A DNA stretch of 64,000 nt from Silurus meridionalis. Its lineage: Eukaryota > Chordata > Actinopteri > Siluriformes > Siluridae. Below are positions 43,938 to 55,194 of the stretch, one piece after another. The stretch covers positions 23,901,126 through 23,965,125 of the forward strand of contig NC_060906.1 of the NCBI RefSeq assembly GCF_014805685.1, given 5' to 3'. Made by a program: the position numbers and the translations under genes. The notes beneath the pieces were generated by a model. The model had not been told where the DNA came from. It was given only the letters and a program-made list of their open reading frames with translations, and did not search any database. The number at the start of each line of letters is the position of its first letter. Within the stretch, counting starts at the first letter, position 1.

Positions 43938-44560
43938 TCAAGTCAAATCAAGTCAGTTTTATTTGTATAGCGTTTTTCACAACAGACATTGTCTCAAAGC
44001 AGCTTTACACAAATCAACAGTTAAGGTGAATGGTGTGAATTTGTCCCTGATGAGCAGCCGTGGCGACTGTGGCAAGGAAAAACTCCCTTAGATGTTATGA
44101 GGAAGAAACCTTGAGAGGAACCAGACTCAAAAGGGGAACCCATCCTCATTTGTGTGACATCAAGAGTTTGATCATAAATCTTTCAACAGTACAGAACACT
44201 GGAGAGAGAGAACTAACATGATTACTGGAGTATAAGATTATAAGTGATGTTCTTTCTGCAGTCTTATACAGTCTATATGGTTAGTAGCTCCTAGTTTTAT
44301 AAGCTCAGCTTTTGTGATCATCACAGATCCAGCATCAGCTTCTCCATGCCAGAGCCTTTAAACACTCCAGGAGGTCCAATGTCAAAACCACACATGTAGC
44401 GGGATCCAAATGGCACTGGAACGACTCTAGATGGTTCGGGATGTTTGCAAGTTCGGCATCTACTTCTTCAAAGGTCCGTAATCATCAAGATGGTGGGAGG
44501 TGACTGAAGCTGGCCAAACTTTAGGGTGTCTCGGGATGGGGAGAGAAAGAGACATCATTG
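43938..44560 (-). mobile_element. Non-LTR retrotransposon 3' end (inverted copy)
   Basis: On the - strand this is the same 3' UTR as 20160-20870. It starts on the + strand with AAGTCAAGTCAAATCAAGTC and GACATTGTCTCAAAGCAGCT (the tail), and continues with TTAGATGTTATGAGGAAGAA, CACAGATCCAGCATCAGCTT and TCTCGGGATGGGGAGAG. It is 5' truncated before any RT coding. Confidence 0.82.
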
Positions 44561-45104
44561 CGAAAATCCGGCACGAATCGCAGAATATATACTTGCAGCA
44601 AGTGGAAATATCTTGTAAATACCTAATATTAACAATAACTGCACCTCGTCGCAAGTCCTTCGCACTCTTTTCAAGCTCAGAATCATTTTCATTCATATCA
44701 TTTAGCACATTTGTATATCTCGCATTGGTGTGGATACTACTAGATAATATGTCAGAAAATATTGTTGTGCCTGAGGGTTTTAGCCCTTGCTTCATGTCCA
44801 CATAAAGAGGCAGATGCAGCAGGGCTTTAGTCCTTTAATCTGTCGAGCTCTGTGATCTGTACGCTCTGATCAGCCTCCAAAGCTTTTATGCTAATACAGC
44901 CATCACACTCGTCATCTCATCCACTGAAATGGATCGAATGAATGCGCCACATTTTAAGTCTGACGTTTGCACCGAGGTCTGCATTACTTCTACTTTACTC
45001 AGTAGGTGGCGCTGGGAAGACATTTGTTGCGTAGCCTTCAAGTTTTTTGCTATGACCTGTTTGGAGGCTTAGCATTTGTTGGCCCATTACAGCCAAACAT
45101 TATA
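44561..45104. other. Non-coding, nothing recognised
   Basis: No recognised repeat or exon. Confidence 0.35.
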
Positions 45105-45575
45105 TGTGGAGTATTCAAAATGCTACTGATAAATTTTCTAAAGTATACAGCATTCGGCTAATTTTTCTGTCTTACGGTGACGAAACGAGGTGGTATCCAA
45201 AGGTTTCAAGATTCACTCTGTTTACACACTACCACCTTCAAAATAGTCCCCTTGCACAGCAATACAGCGCCCCCAGCGTTCCTCTGGAATGTGTCCTGAA
45301 AGTCTTCTTTTCTTTCACCTTCTTTGATTCGTGCCAGATCTCCACAAAAACGAGTTGAGCCAGATGTTCAGAAAGATCTTCAGAAAGAGGGGCCCAATTT
45401 GGCGAGTAGGGTGGGTGTGGAACTCACATGTGAGGAGAACTCGGTGACAGGGTGCACACAGAAGGATGTGATTTTGGCACACTGGTTGGTGCTCCCTGTG
45501 ACTATGTGCTGCTTTGTGCTGCCATCTGTTGGCGTGTTAAAAAAACTTATGTTGAAATTTGATGATACCACCACA
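45105..45575 (-). pseudogene. Mariner-like element remnant
   Basis: The - strand at about 45300-45235 reads PEERWGRCIAVQGDYFEGGS then stop, the classic end of mariner transposases (R-W-x-R-C-I, G-D-Y-F-E-G). TGGTATCCAAAGGTTTC at 45190-45206 is like the TIR seen beside the copy at 25.7 kb. Upstream parts on the - strand are too diverged to read. Confidence 0.65.
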
Positions 45576-45757
45576 GACAACAAGAACTGTAAAAATATGT
45601 TGTTTTGTGCGGCAGGAAAGGGCCTGGTGGCTTACCAGCTATTTCCGTAGCAGTTTTAGTACAGGGTTGGGTTGCTAGCCAAACGCCCGGCCTCCTCCTT
45701 TCACAGCCGGTCTTGGGACCATCCATGGTGGAGTACTTTATCCTCTTTGCCACAACT
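45576..45757. other. Non-coding spacer
   Basis: Nothing recognised. Confidence 0.35.
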
Positions 45758-45888
45758 GAGCACCCATGGGGGGTTAAGGGCCTTTGTCAAGGGCCCAGGA
45801 GTGGAATCCTGGTATGGCTGAGACTTGAAGACACAACCCCCAGATCCAAAGTCCAATGCCTTAACCACTAGGCTTTCACCTCTCCAGT
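45758..45888 (-). repeat. tRNA-derived SINE (family A)
   Basis: + strand text GGGTTAAGGGCCTTTGTCAA, GGGCCCAGGAGTGG and AAAGTCCAATGCCTTAACCA is the inverse of the family-A body and head. Confidence 0.8.
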
Positions 45889-46458
45889 GTAAATACTACA
45901 GAAGTGTAAATTGCTCTGATTGCTATGACAAATTAGAGTACAGTACCGCTACCAACTTACATAGTCTTCAAGTTATAATGTGTTCATCAGAACACATCTC
46001 CATCGTAACCCAGGGACTGGATACACTGAAGATGTGTGCCAAATCTGGTGCTCACAAATCCAACATGTTGGAAAAATGATTTGAAAGAAAACTATAAAAC
46101 TGGCATCCTACACTGACCAAATTATAAATCCAGGAATGGTGTTTAAATTTTGGACTCACGGTTCATATCTCATAAGCTCATCCCTGTGACGGGACACTAC
46201 ACTCCTCTGAGTCAGTCTCCAGAGCCATATGTGAACCTGAGCAGTTCTACCAGCATCTATGATTCATTCCCACACTCACTGCCACTTTACTACCACTCGT
46301 TTTTTCTGCTGTCACATCGGTTACTAAGTTCACATTGATCATGTTTTCACTGCACTGCTGCTTTAATTCACCTCACGTCTGCTCATGTAGCAGCCATTTT
46401 TACACTCCACTGCACTCCTACATCACAGCCTGGATATTCTCTATTTATATATCATATA
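45889..46458. other. Non-coding, nothing recognised
   Basis: No repeat signature or exon that I can support. Confidence 0.35.
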
Positions 46459-46815
46459 CATGAAGATGCTGAGGTTTTCGTTGGGAGTGACGAGGATGGA
46501 TAAGATTAGAAATGAGTTTATTAGAGGGACAGCGCATGTAGGATGTTTTGGTGACAAGGTGAGGGAGGCGAGATTGAGATGGTTTGGACATGTGCAGAGG
46601 AGGGACATGAATTATATTGGTAGGAGAATGCTGAGGATGGAGCCACCAGGTAGGAGGAAAAGAGGAAGGCCAAGAAGGAGGTTCATAGATGCGGTAAGGG
46701 AAGACATGCAGGTAGTTGGTGTAAAAGAGGCAGATGTAGAGGACAGGGTGGTATGGAGACGGATGATCCGCTGTGGCGACCCCTAATGGGAGCAGCCGAA
46801 AGAAGAAGAAGATAC
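46459..46815 (+). pseudogene. RTE-like LINE 3' fragment
   Basis: A 109-codon open segment from KMLRFSLGVTRMDKIRNEFI through LRWFGHVQRRDMNYIGRR to RRMIRCGDP and stop. The 3' UTR is ATGGGAGCAGCCGAAAGAAG and ends AGAAGATACATC. The (TATC)n block begins a few bases later. Confidence 0.9.
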
Positions 46816-46828
46816 ATCACTCTGAGTA

Positions 46829-46829
<1 letters not shown>

Positions 46830-46926
<97 letters not shown>

Positions 46927-46948
46927 TTTTTTCTCTATCACTTTTTTC

Positions 46949-46999
<51 letters not shown>

Positions 47000-47003
47000 T
47001 CAA

Positions 47004-47086
<83 letters not shown>

Positions 47087-47117
47087 TTTCTCTATCACTT
47101 TTTCCTTTCTTTCTTTC

Positions 47118-47181
<64 letters not shown>

Positions 47182-47185
47182 TCAA

Positions 47186-47261
<76 letters not shown>

Positions 47262-47301
47262 ATAATTTTTTTCTCTATCACTTTTTCCTTTCTTTCTTTC
47301 T

Positions 47302-47341
<40 letters not shown>

Positions 47342-47345
47342 TCAA

Positions 47346-47425
<80 letters not shown>

Positions 47426-47472
47426 ATTTTTCTCTATTACTTTTGATCCCTTTCTTTCTTTCTTTTTTCTTT

Positions 47473-47475
<3 letters not shown>
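46830..47475 (+). repeat. Composite (TATC)n/(TTTC)n higher-order repeat, 4 cycles
   Basis: Four cycles of (TATC)n, the spacer TTTTTCTCTATCACTTTTTC, and (TTTC)n. They start near 46831, 47005, 47186 and 47347, so cycle length is about 160-180 bp; the fourth is cut short. The spacer is almost identical in all four. Confidence 0.95.

Positions 47476-47524
<49 letters not shown>
47476..47524 (+). repeat. (CT)n microsatellite
   Basis: About 23 CT units after the composite array. Confidence 0.96.
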
Positions 47525-47525
<1 letters not shown>

Positions 47526-49059
47526 GGGGGAACTACAGTGTTGGTGGAACTTGTCCCAGATTAGTTCAGAAGGTTTCTTTGACTCTTCCCAAACAGAGTG
47601 TGAGATTTAAACGTTTGTGTCAGACAGTTTAAATCAGAAGAAGCAGAAAAAAGAGATGGAAAAAGAAGAGAAGAACACTGGCTGTACATTTCCTCCACAG
47701 GCATAATACAACACATCACCGATCATCACATCACCAACATTTCAGTGAAAAGGTCCAGAGTTTCTTGCACCGTGCTGAAGTTTCCTACAGAGTGAGATTT
47801 GTAAGTGTGTGGTGTTTCTGTAGCGCTGTGATCTAGAGGTCACCTCCAAACCGCACCGTGAAAGAGAAGAGGGAAGACGCTCAGACGAAGCCGGGCTATA
47901 ACCCCCTTCCCTCCATGCGCTCTACTGAAGATCATCGCCCTCGCCTATCAATCCGTCTGATGGAGCTAGGGGTCTCGGTGCACGTCTCCTTCACGTCTCC
48001 ATCTCGAGCACGCAGTACTTCACTGCAGGTGACATTTAAGCTCCTAAAATTAGCACTCATCCTTCGCCTGTTCTCCGGAGTGCGAGCGGCGTGCTGAATC
48101 AGCACATCTCAGTCAACACCTTTAAAATCTATAAATCAATATATAACTCAATTAAAAGATACGGTCAGCTCCTGCGTGGTTCTTCTGCTCTTTCAGGGAG
48201 GAATCCGGGACGTTTATTTAAATACCGTCAGTGTTTGAGCGAGCTGCAGGAGGTACAGTGCAGGTTTGACAGATGGGAGTTGGTGTTAAAGTCACCGTTT
48301 TGCTTCGATCTATTATTCTATTCTCCACGCTGAGACGTCGCTTGAGCAACTTCCTGACTTCTAATGAAACCCGATTGTCTGATGATGAATCCCTCTTCTT
48401 CTTCTTTTTCTTCTTTGTTATTTTACTCCTCACGTCACACAGGAAGGTTTTATCAGGAGAACCCTCTCCCATCCATTTTCCATTTCCTTCCTTTCATGTA
48501 AGTATGTCTTCAGGACAAGATACTAATTGGTAGAAACTCGTGATGTCCCAGATTTCAGATAGAATTGAGCTCAGGAGACCTTTTCTGACCTCTGGTGAGA
48601 ATCAGAAGGGTCTCGATTTTCATGCTCTTATAGATGATGTATAATGCGCTTTGGAGGAGGCGTAAATAGGTGTATGGTATATCGTATCGTATAGCATAGT
48701 ATAGCTGCTTCATATCGGTCTTTAATGTATCGTGGATATAAAATGTCTACACATCATTATAATATTGCAGGGTTTTTTTTATATAAAGACAAAACTAACA
48801 ACAACATGAATGTCTGACTTGTTACATCTTCCAACAAACAAAAATTTTTGGGACTATATATATAAATATTAAATGTATTTCTGTCTTTCTATTTTAAAAA
48901 CCTGCATATTTCATGAGTGTATAGATTCAATTTTTCACCATAAGTTGCATTGAAGTGATGATGTAATCGACTGGACACGAGACGTACCTCATAGGTCGTT
49001 GTAAATAAAAATGGCTGGACCATTTGGTCTGAATGCAGCGTACATTAAAAAACTGTTCA
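47525..49059. other. Single-copy-looking non-coding
   Basis: No repeat family seen over about 1.5 kb apart from a CTT patch at 48398-48420. The open frame at 47858-48097 has no domain I recognise. This is one of the longer stretches that could hide a host exon or enhancer. Confidence 0.35.
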
Positions 49060-49246
49060 GGATTTACATTTATTGCATTTTGGCCGACGCTTTTATCCAG
49101 AGCGACTTACATTTATCTAATTTATACAACTGAGTAGCTACAGGGTCAAGGGCCTTGTTTAGGGGCCCAGGAGTGGCAGCATAGTGTGGCTGAAATTTGA
49201 ACTCATGACCTTTGGATCTGAAGTCCAACGGCTTAATGACTAAGAT
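49060..49246 (-). repeat. tRNA-derived SINE (family A), near complete
   Basis: + strand shows the inverse tail (CGCTTTTATCCAGAGCGACT), body (GGGCCCAGGAGTGGCAGC) and head (TTTGAACTCATGACCTTTGG). Confidence 0.88.
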
Positions 49247-49251
49247 TCCAT

Positions 49252-49254
<3 letters not shown>

Positions 49255-49305
<51 letters not shown>
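49255..49305 (+). repeat. (CA)n microsatellite
   Basis: About 25 CA units immediately beyond the SINE head. Confidence 0.97.
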
Positions 49306-49308
<3 letters not shown>

Positions 49309-49623
49309 ATATCAGCAGATATTTAAGCCAGTGTTTTATCTCGTTTTCATTCGTTCTGAACTTCAATCTTCTCTTGTTGTTGAACTTGGTGGAAACAGAG
49401 AGACTATTTTTTTCCGTCTGCTTTTTTCAGATTTCCGGAATGTAATACCTGGGGAAAATTACATTCTGGGGGAAGAAGTTTTTTGTGAGTAGGCGGCATT
49501 TTGAGTGCTTTTGAGAGGAAGAAGGCAGAATTGCAGACCTTTAAAGCTTCACGAGAAGCCTACTGTCATTTTAAGGTCAACACTTACAATCTGCCCTGGA
49601 CACTACAAACACTGATACATCAA

Positions 49624-49625
<2 letters not shown>
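49306..49625. other. Non-coding, nothing recognised
   Basis: No signature. Confidence 0.35.
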
Positions 49626-49701
<76 letters not shown>

Positions 49702-49702
49702 T
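49626..49702. repeat. (TA)n-(CA)n compound microsatellite
   Basis: About 27 TA units followed by about 10 CA units. Confidence 0.96.
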
Positions 49703-50544
49703 ACACCACACAGACATCACAAAGAGTATCATTGTAACCTTTTTCATGAGACATTTTACTCCTGGTGTTGCACAATTTTTCTTTAGGCGGGAGAAGCCAG
49801 GACAAGCCGCCCTGATGCCATCATACGTTGCTAATATTGTTAGCTGACTGGCTCGGCTTAGGCATAAAGCATCCTGCAGGCTTAAAGTGAGCTGTAAAAG
49901 TGTAAATAATGCCAGTAAGTTTGTAATAAAGAACGCTGTTGTGTTGTGCTTTTTATAGTTCGGAATCTGCTCGATTTAAAATAAAGGCTTGCGTTACGCA
50001 CAGATTAAATCCAATTCGGTGGAAAACAAATAATGTTCTGTTCTTTCGTCATTTCATAATTAGATGAAAATACACAAGGTTACCTGGGCGCTATACAATC
50101 TTTACAAACAACCGCATCGTTTCATTCGGGCCACGTTACAAATATGAGGTTGAAATGGTTTTTAATATCTAACAAATCCACAAACCTGGGTCAAGGTGCT
50201 ACCGACAGCATGCTTCACACATGGGGCGCACACAGGATTGTGTTTTCAGGGTTACTTTTCTGCCAAATGTAGTCCTTTTTGGCTATAAAGATCAAATCAG
50301 ACCTCTGTTTTTTCTCTTTATCTTAACAACTTACAGTATATATCTTGCAATAGAGATGATTCTGTAAGTCACAGATAAACCACCTGCACTTACACTTTGA
50401 TTGCATGAATGTATTCGATTTCATTCCAAAAATTTTACATAAAACGAGATCTTGTCAGCCAATGAGTATTAAAAAAACAAAACTAAATATATAAGTACCT
50501 GTGTTTTTATATAAAGACTCAAAGATACACCCACATGCCATTTC
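49703..50544. other. Non-coding, nothing recognised
   Basis: AT-rich. No repeat family recognised. Confidence 0.35.
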
Positions 50545-51411
50545 CTCCAATTTCAAAAAAGTTGGGAAAACAGAATGCAATTATTTCCATATTCACAAAT
50601 CCACATTTTATTCACAATAGATAAAATAAGATAATATAATTAAAAAAATTATATAAAAATAAAAATAAGATTTTTAATTTGACGAATTTGTTCCTCAACA
50701 TAAAACTTCAAACCAGTTGAAAAATCTCATTAATTACAAAACATAATAACTTGGAAATTTTACAGGATCTGGAGAAATCAGATGGAGAAGGGACAAAGGC
50801 AAAAATCAATATTGGATGCTCCTGATCTTTGTGCCTTCAGGTGTCTAAAACAGCCATGTATTGGTAAATGAAATTACTGCATTGGGTTTATTAACACCTC
50901 CAGAAATCATTCAAAGAAGAAAGCATACGTGAACATGATCCAGAAACGCTGCCGTCCTCTCTTGGGAAAAGTTTATTTAGAATGTACTGAGTGGGAAACT
51001 GTTCAGTGGTCAGACAAATAATTTTTTTATTTCTATTTGGAAACCATGGCCACCACATCCCCCGGACTAAAGAGGAGAGGGACTATCTGCTTGTTATCAG
51101 CACTCAGTTCAAAAAGCTGCATCTCTGATGGCAATGGAGTGCATTAGTGCCTGTGGAATGTGAAGCTTGCAGATGGAAAGGCTCCATCAATGCTGATTGT
51201 TATATACAGGTTTTATAGCAACAAATGCTTTCCTTCAGAAAACGACTTTTTTAGGGAGGCCTTGGATATTTGAGCAAGACCATGCTAACTGCATACTGAA
51301 TGTATTACAATAGCATGACTTTGTAGTAGAAGAGTCCTGGTGCTAATCTGGCCTACAGTCATGAAACGAAAAACACAACAAAAGACACCCAGAACTGTTG
51401 AGCAGCTAGAA
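50545..51411 (+). pseudogene. Tc1-like transposase (second family), truncated
   Basis: Begins with a TIR piece (CCAATTTCAAAAAAGTTGGG). It shows TVQWSDKQF (first catalytic Asp, 51010), an internal stretch like the element at 32.7-34.2 kb (CCCGGACTAAAGAGGAGAG, GGAATGTGAAGCTTGCAGAT), and an F-E-Q-D-H-A-N-like block around 51280 where the second Asp stays. A deletion at about 51355 removes the DLSPIENIW-type block with the catalytic Glu. The element stops at GAGCAGCTAGAAGCTGG, where LINE sequence takes over. Confidence 0.78.
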
Positions 51412-51778
51412 GCTGGATGTAGCAGAGCTGAAGATCTTGAGGTTTCTGTTGGGAGTGACAACGATGAACAGGATTAAAAATGAGTTTATTTGAGGGACAT
51501 TGCATGTAGGACAATTTGGACACAAGGTGAGAGAGGCGAGATTGAGATGGTTTGGACATGTGCAGAGGAGGGACATGGGGTATATCAGTAGGAGAATGCT
51601 GAGGATGGAGCCACCAGGAAGGAGGAAAAGAGGAAGACTAAGGAGAAGGTTTATGGATGTGGTGAGAAAAGACATGCAGGTAGTTGGTTTGAAAAAGGCA
51701 GATGTAGAGGACAGGGGGTATGGAGACGGATGATCCGCTGTGGCGCCCCCTAATGGAAGAACTTGAAAAAAGAAGAAA
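51412..51778 (+). pseudogene. RTE-like LINE 3' fragment
   Basis: From ATGTAGCAGAGCTGAAGATC, the frames read KVREARLRWFGHVQRRDMGY, LRMEPPGRRKRGRLRRR and VVRKDMQVVG, ending TAATGGAAGAACTTGAAAAAAG, a mutated version of the family's 3' end. It interrupts or truncates the Tc1-like copy. Confidence 0.87.
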
Positions 51779-52924
51779 AAGAAGATTAATACAAATCCAA
51801 AAGTCTGCCTTTATTTCTATAAATGGATTAAAAGATCAATTAGAGCTCTTTTTATCAAATAAAAAAAGCATGTGGCAGGATACTTCCTGTCTCAATGACC
51901 CTATCGTATTTGGTGCAGTTTCCCTTTTTGACCAGTAGGTGAAATAAAAAAACTCTATGGAACTAAATGAGGTTATATACAGGGAAGAGCAAATAATAAT
52001 AAACAAATACTATAAATAATAATACAAAATATTTAGCTGGCTAAAAAATGTATAATTAAACAAGTTATAAATGTATATTTCTATTTAATATTTATAAATT
52101 GTATACATTTTTTAGCCATTTAAATAATTTGTATTATTATTTATAGTATTTTTTCTTTGCTCTTACCAGTATATAACCTTATTTAGCTCATTTGTCCGAA
52201 TTCATGCAGGTATCTTAGCAGTTGATGCTTTGCAGGTTAGATATTTAATTAAATGTACACTACAGCACATTATCAGTAAGACACGTAAGATAAATGAAGA
52301 CGCTTTTGGTGTGCCATCACGTCTCATGGATTTGAACAGCTGGAAATTATTCCCATGTCCCTGGCGTTTCTAACGGATCACCGAAAGCCCACTTACAGTA
52401 CGCACACGGACCACCGAGAGCAGAAGTGTCGTATAAAGCGCATTACGGATCAGAGGGTCGAACAAATGAGCCGTTAATTTGATGAGGTTATTAACGAGAT
52501 AAATGCGGCTTGTTCATTTCAATCTCACATTTAATTTAGTTTAAATGAAGCGGGATCGCTGGGAAAAAAAGGAAAAAAATCCACGAAGCGTGAAATCGGA
52601 ACGAAACAGACAGAATGCATGTCTGCCTTATGCCGGAGGGTCGAGTGCGAGCACGGCGAATGTGGTTTAAGTAATACGGCGTCATTATATCCGTTTTATT
52701 ATAAAGCATTTTGCGGAAAAATGGAATGTCAGAGCTTATGCAGGGAGCGAATGACAGAGGCGTTTATAACGAGGAGCCTCGTCATCAGTCAAATTAATGA
52801 GAAAGGGCTTCGGCTGAATGGATCCAAGCACTTCCCTTCGTCTGTAAAACCAGACTGTGTTAAAATTCAAATAGGGCAAGGGCAAACAGGAAGACCTTTA
52901 TTAAGATTCTTAGCTATGACTTTA
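51779..52924. other. Single-copy-looking, possibly conserved non-coding
   Basis: 51950-52160 is an AT-rich imperfect inverted repeat (AGCTGGCTAAAAAATGTATA against TATACATTTTTTAGCCATTT). 52380-52860 is complex, balanced sequence. The 150-codon frame at 52619-53071 is the longest non-repeat frame of the window but has no domain and runs into repeat DNA at its end, so I do not call it a gene. Confidence 0.35.
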
Positions 52925-53060
52925 TACAACATACTGACCACTTTATTAGAAACACCTGATTACCCCGTACCTCTATTAATAGCATTTGACATAAAAAAAA
53001 AAAGTCTTCATCAGAGACTACATTCTGATGCTGGTTCACTGATTCTCAACGTCATTTTCA
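52925..53060. repeat. Possible DNA-transposon end fragment
   Basis: GACCACTTTATTAGAAACAC is a motif I recall from dispersed fish repeats. No partner TIR was found, so the call is weak. Confidence 0.3.
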
Positions 53061-53342
53061 ATCTCTGTTAGGAGATAACCTAGAGTTTTAAGTACTAATT
53101 GAGGAATGTCTGGAAGGTCTTTAGGCATCACCTTGGTGCCAGAACAGAGAAGAGTCTTCACATTTCTTGTACCCTGAAACATGGAGGGAGCAGTAGAGCC
53201 GTGGTAGAGTGTCGGAGGAGACATAGGGCAGTGTGGGGTGACATTAAACTTTCACTTGAGTAAAAGTACAAAAATATTTGCCTTTAAATGTACTTAAGTA
53301 TCCAAAGTGCTATAATTTATTAAAGCTATAATGTTGTTATTA

Positions 53343-54309
53343 CCGTATTTTCCGGACTATAAGCCGCTACTTTTTTCCCACGCTTTGAACCCCGCGGCTT
53401 AAACAATGAAGCGGCTAATTTATGGATTTTTTCTGGGTGTTTCCCGGTTTCACAAACTTCAAGCCAAAAAACTGAGCGACATAACATTAGACCAATGAAA
53501 TTGCCGAACGGGTTCAGGTGCACCAATGAAACTCTTTATATTAAATCAGATGCGCTCCCACTGAATCAGGCCGCACCACATCATAAATAAGGATGAGGTT
53601 CCTCTGACGTTTGACCTGCCGCTCACTCGGACTGTCTACAGGAAATGCGAATCATTCGTCACGCTGAAAACAACCGGGCATGAAAACACACTTCACCTGT
53701 GTTCTGAGCTGCACGGCATCGGGAGAAAAGCTTCACCGATGGTGATTTTTAAACCCACAACGATGCCAGAAGAAAAACTCCCGAGAGAAATAGTTGTGAA
53801 AGGAAGGAGGAAGACAGTGAACAACGACTTTCTTGGTCGGCTACTGTTTAGATACAAGCCGTTGTAACGCGTTGAGTCTGGGTGAAGGGAGAGCTCGCTA
53901 ACTCCAGTTACAACAGAAATCATATAAGCACAGACAGGTTTCCAAAACGCGTGCTTTTTTATTTTTCTTGGCAACAGCGTTACGGGTTAGTCAAAGAAAC
54001 CTAAAAATGAGCATTAGAAAATAATAAGGACATATTCCTCGGTCTTGCACACTTGCAGTAATAGCGGAAAAATGCGGCAGCAGGCGATTCCCAAAATACC
54101 GCTCTGCTCTTAAAGGAGTCACAACATATTTTACACCATGTAACACCATGTAACAGACACTGTCTCTCATTAAAGCCTGTGTAAAGTTCATTAGTTTTAG
54201 TGTAGATATATACACAGGTACAGTTTATTTATGTTCAAAATAAAAATCTTTGTCAAATTCAGTGGGTGCGGCTTATATATGGGTGCGCTTTATAGTCCGG
54301 AAATTACGG
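53343..54309 (+). mobile_element. pogo/Tigger-like transposon, internally deleted
   Basis: TIRs CCGTATTTTCCGGACTATAA and its inverse TTATAGTCCGGAAATTACGG (one mismatch) define 967 bp, with TA at 53341-53342 and 54310-54311. The coding relic inside has the DDE_1 (CENP-B/jerky/Tigger) type. The usual size of active pogo-like elements is over 2 kb, so most of the gene is lost. Confidence 0.87.
53586..53867 (+). pseudogene. Tigger-like DDE transposase fragment, 93 codons
   Basis: The open segment begins NKDEVPLTFDLPLTRTVYRK and continues with TLKTTGHENT, PMVIFKPTTMPEEKLP and REIVVKG, then FRYKPL and stop. It matches the order of the DDE_1 superfamily catalytic core. The D of N-x-D-E-V-P is the expected first catalytic Asp. 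It has no start codon of its own, and the N-terminal CENP-B HTH domains and the later catalytic residues are missing. Confidence 0.8.
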
Positions 54310-54311
54310 TA

Positions 54312-54892
54312 TACATTTTTGTTACAAGACTCTTTGCTTAATCTCAAAATCACACTCAGTTTAAGTCAGAACACCGATCTAGAATTAATAAAATGATATA
54401 AAGTGAATAGAATGATATTAATGAGCCAAACATTGATATCTAATACAATTATCAAAGTCACGTGTGTTGTGTCGAGTTCGAGTCTGGAGTTTCTTCATCA
54501 TTTATTCTCTCTAAATGTTCTGCTTGATGTTGAACTGATGCTGAACTGTATGTTGGTGATCAGTAGATTCACCGAACGCCGATCAGAACACGTGTAAAAC
54601 AGAGCGTGCGCTCGATCCTGATTGGTGACTCGCTGCGTGTTTCACCAGTTACGTTTTTATCCTCGTAAATAAAAAGGAAGGACAAAATGAAGTTGAGTAA
54701 AAAGTAAAATATTTGATTTTGAAATGTAAAAGATGTAGTAAAAGTCTCCCCAAATAAAAACACTTCAGTAAAGTACAGACACGTAAAAAAGCTTCTTAAG
54801 TACAGTAATGAATTACATTTACTTTGTTACAATATGTTCACAATAACAGACTTCTACAAAACACACACAATTCTATATACTAATACATATAT
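54312..54892. other. Non-coding, nothing recognised
   Basis: No signature that I can support. Confidence 0.35.
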
Positions 54893-55125
54893 ACAGTGGA
54901 ACCCGCTTATCTTGACCTCAGTTATCTTGACAACCCTATTAAGTCGACGTTTTTGAAGTGGAACCACCAAATTCTTGCTTTGTCTAAGCATTTTTTATCG
55001 GTTATGTCGATTCTTTTATGTCGCCGAACCCTAATATCTCGAGCACAAGGGGGGAAAAATTTGCCAAAATCATTTATAACCTTGAATTGCACTCCTTACA
55101 TAGAAATAAATCGTTTTTTACCGAT
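54893..55125. mobile_element. Tigger/pogo-like MITE, one end
   Basis: ACAGTGGAACCCGCTTATCT, TGACAACCCTATTAAGTCGA and ATATCTCGAGCACAAGGGGG are like one arm of a TA-flanked, pogo-type miniature element. The right TIR is not recognisable, so it is probably truncated. Confidence 0.55.
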
Positions 55126-55194
55126 GTAAATATGTTGAATATCGATGCATTACATTATTAACTCTTATGCTAATTCATTTTACCATCTCCAGTA

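Noticed and set aside
47858..48333. Possible host exons in the 1.5-kb repeat-free stretch
   Set aside because: Short frames lack a recognised domain and consistent splice sites. Left as unannotated single-copy sequence.
52619..53071. 150-codon + strand frame, the longest outside tandem repeats
   Set aside because: No recognisable domain, signal or splice pattern. Its last third runs through a dispersed repeat motif and an A-run, so it looks like chance.
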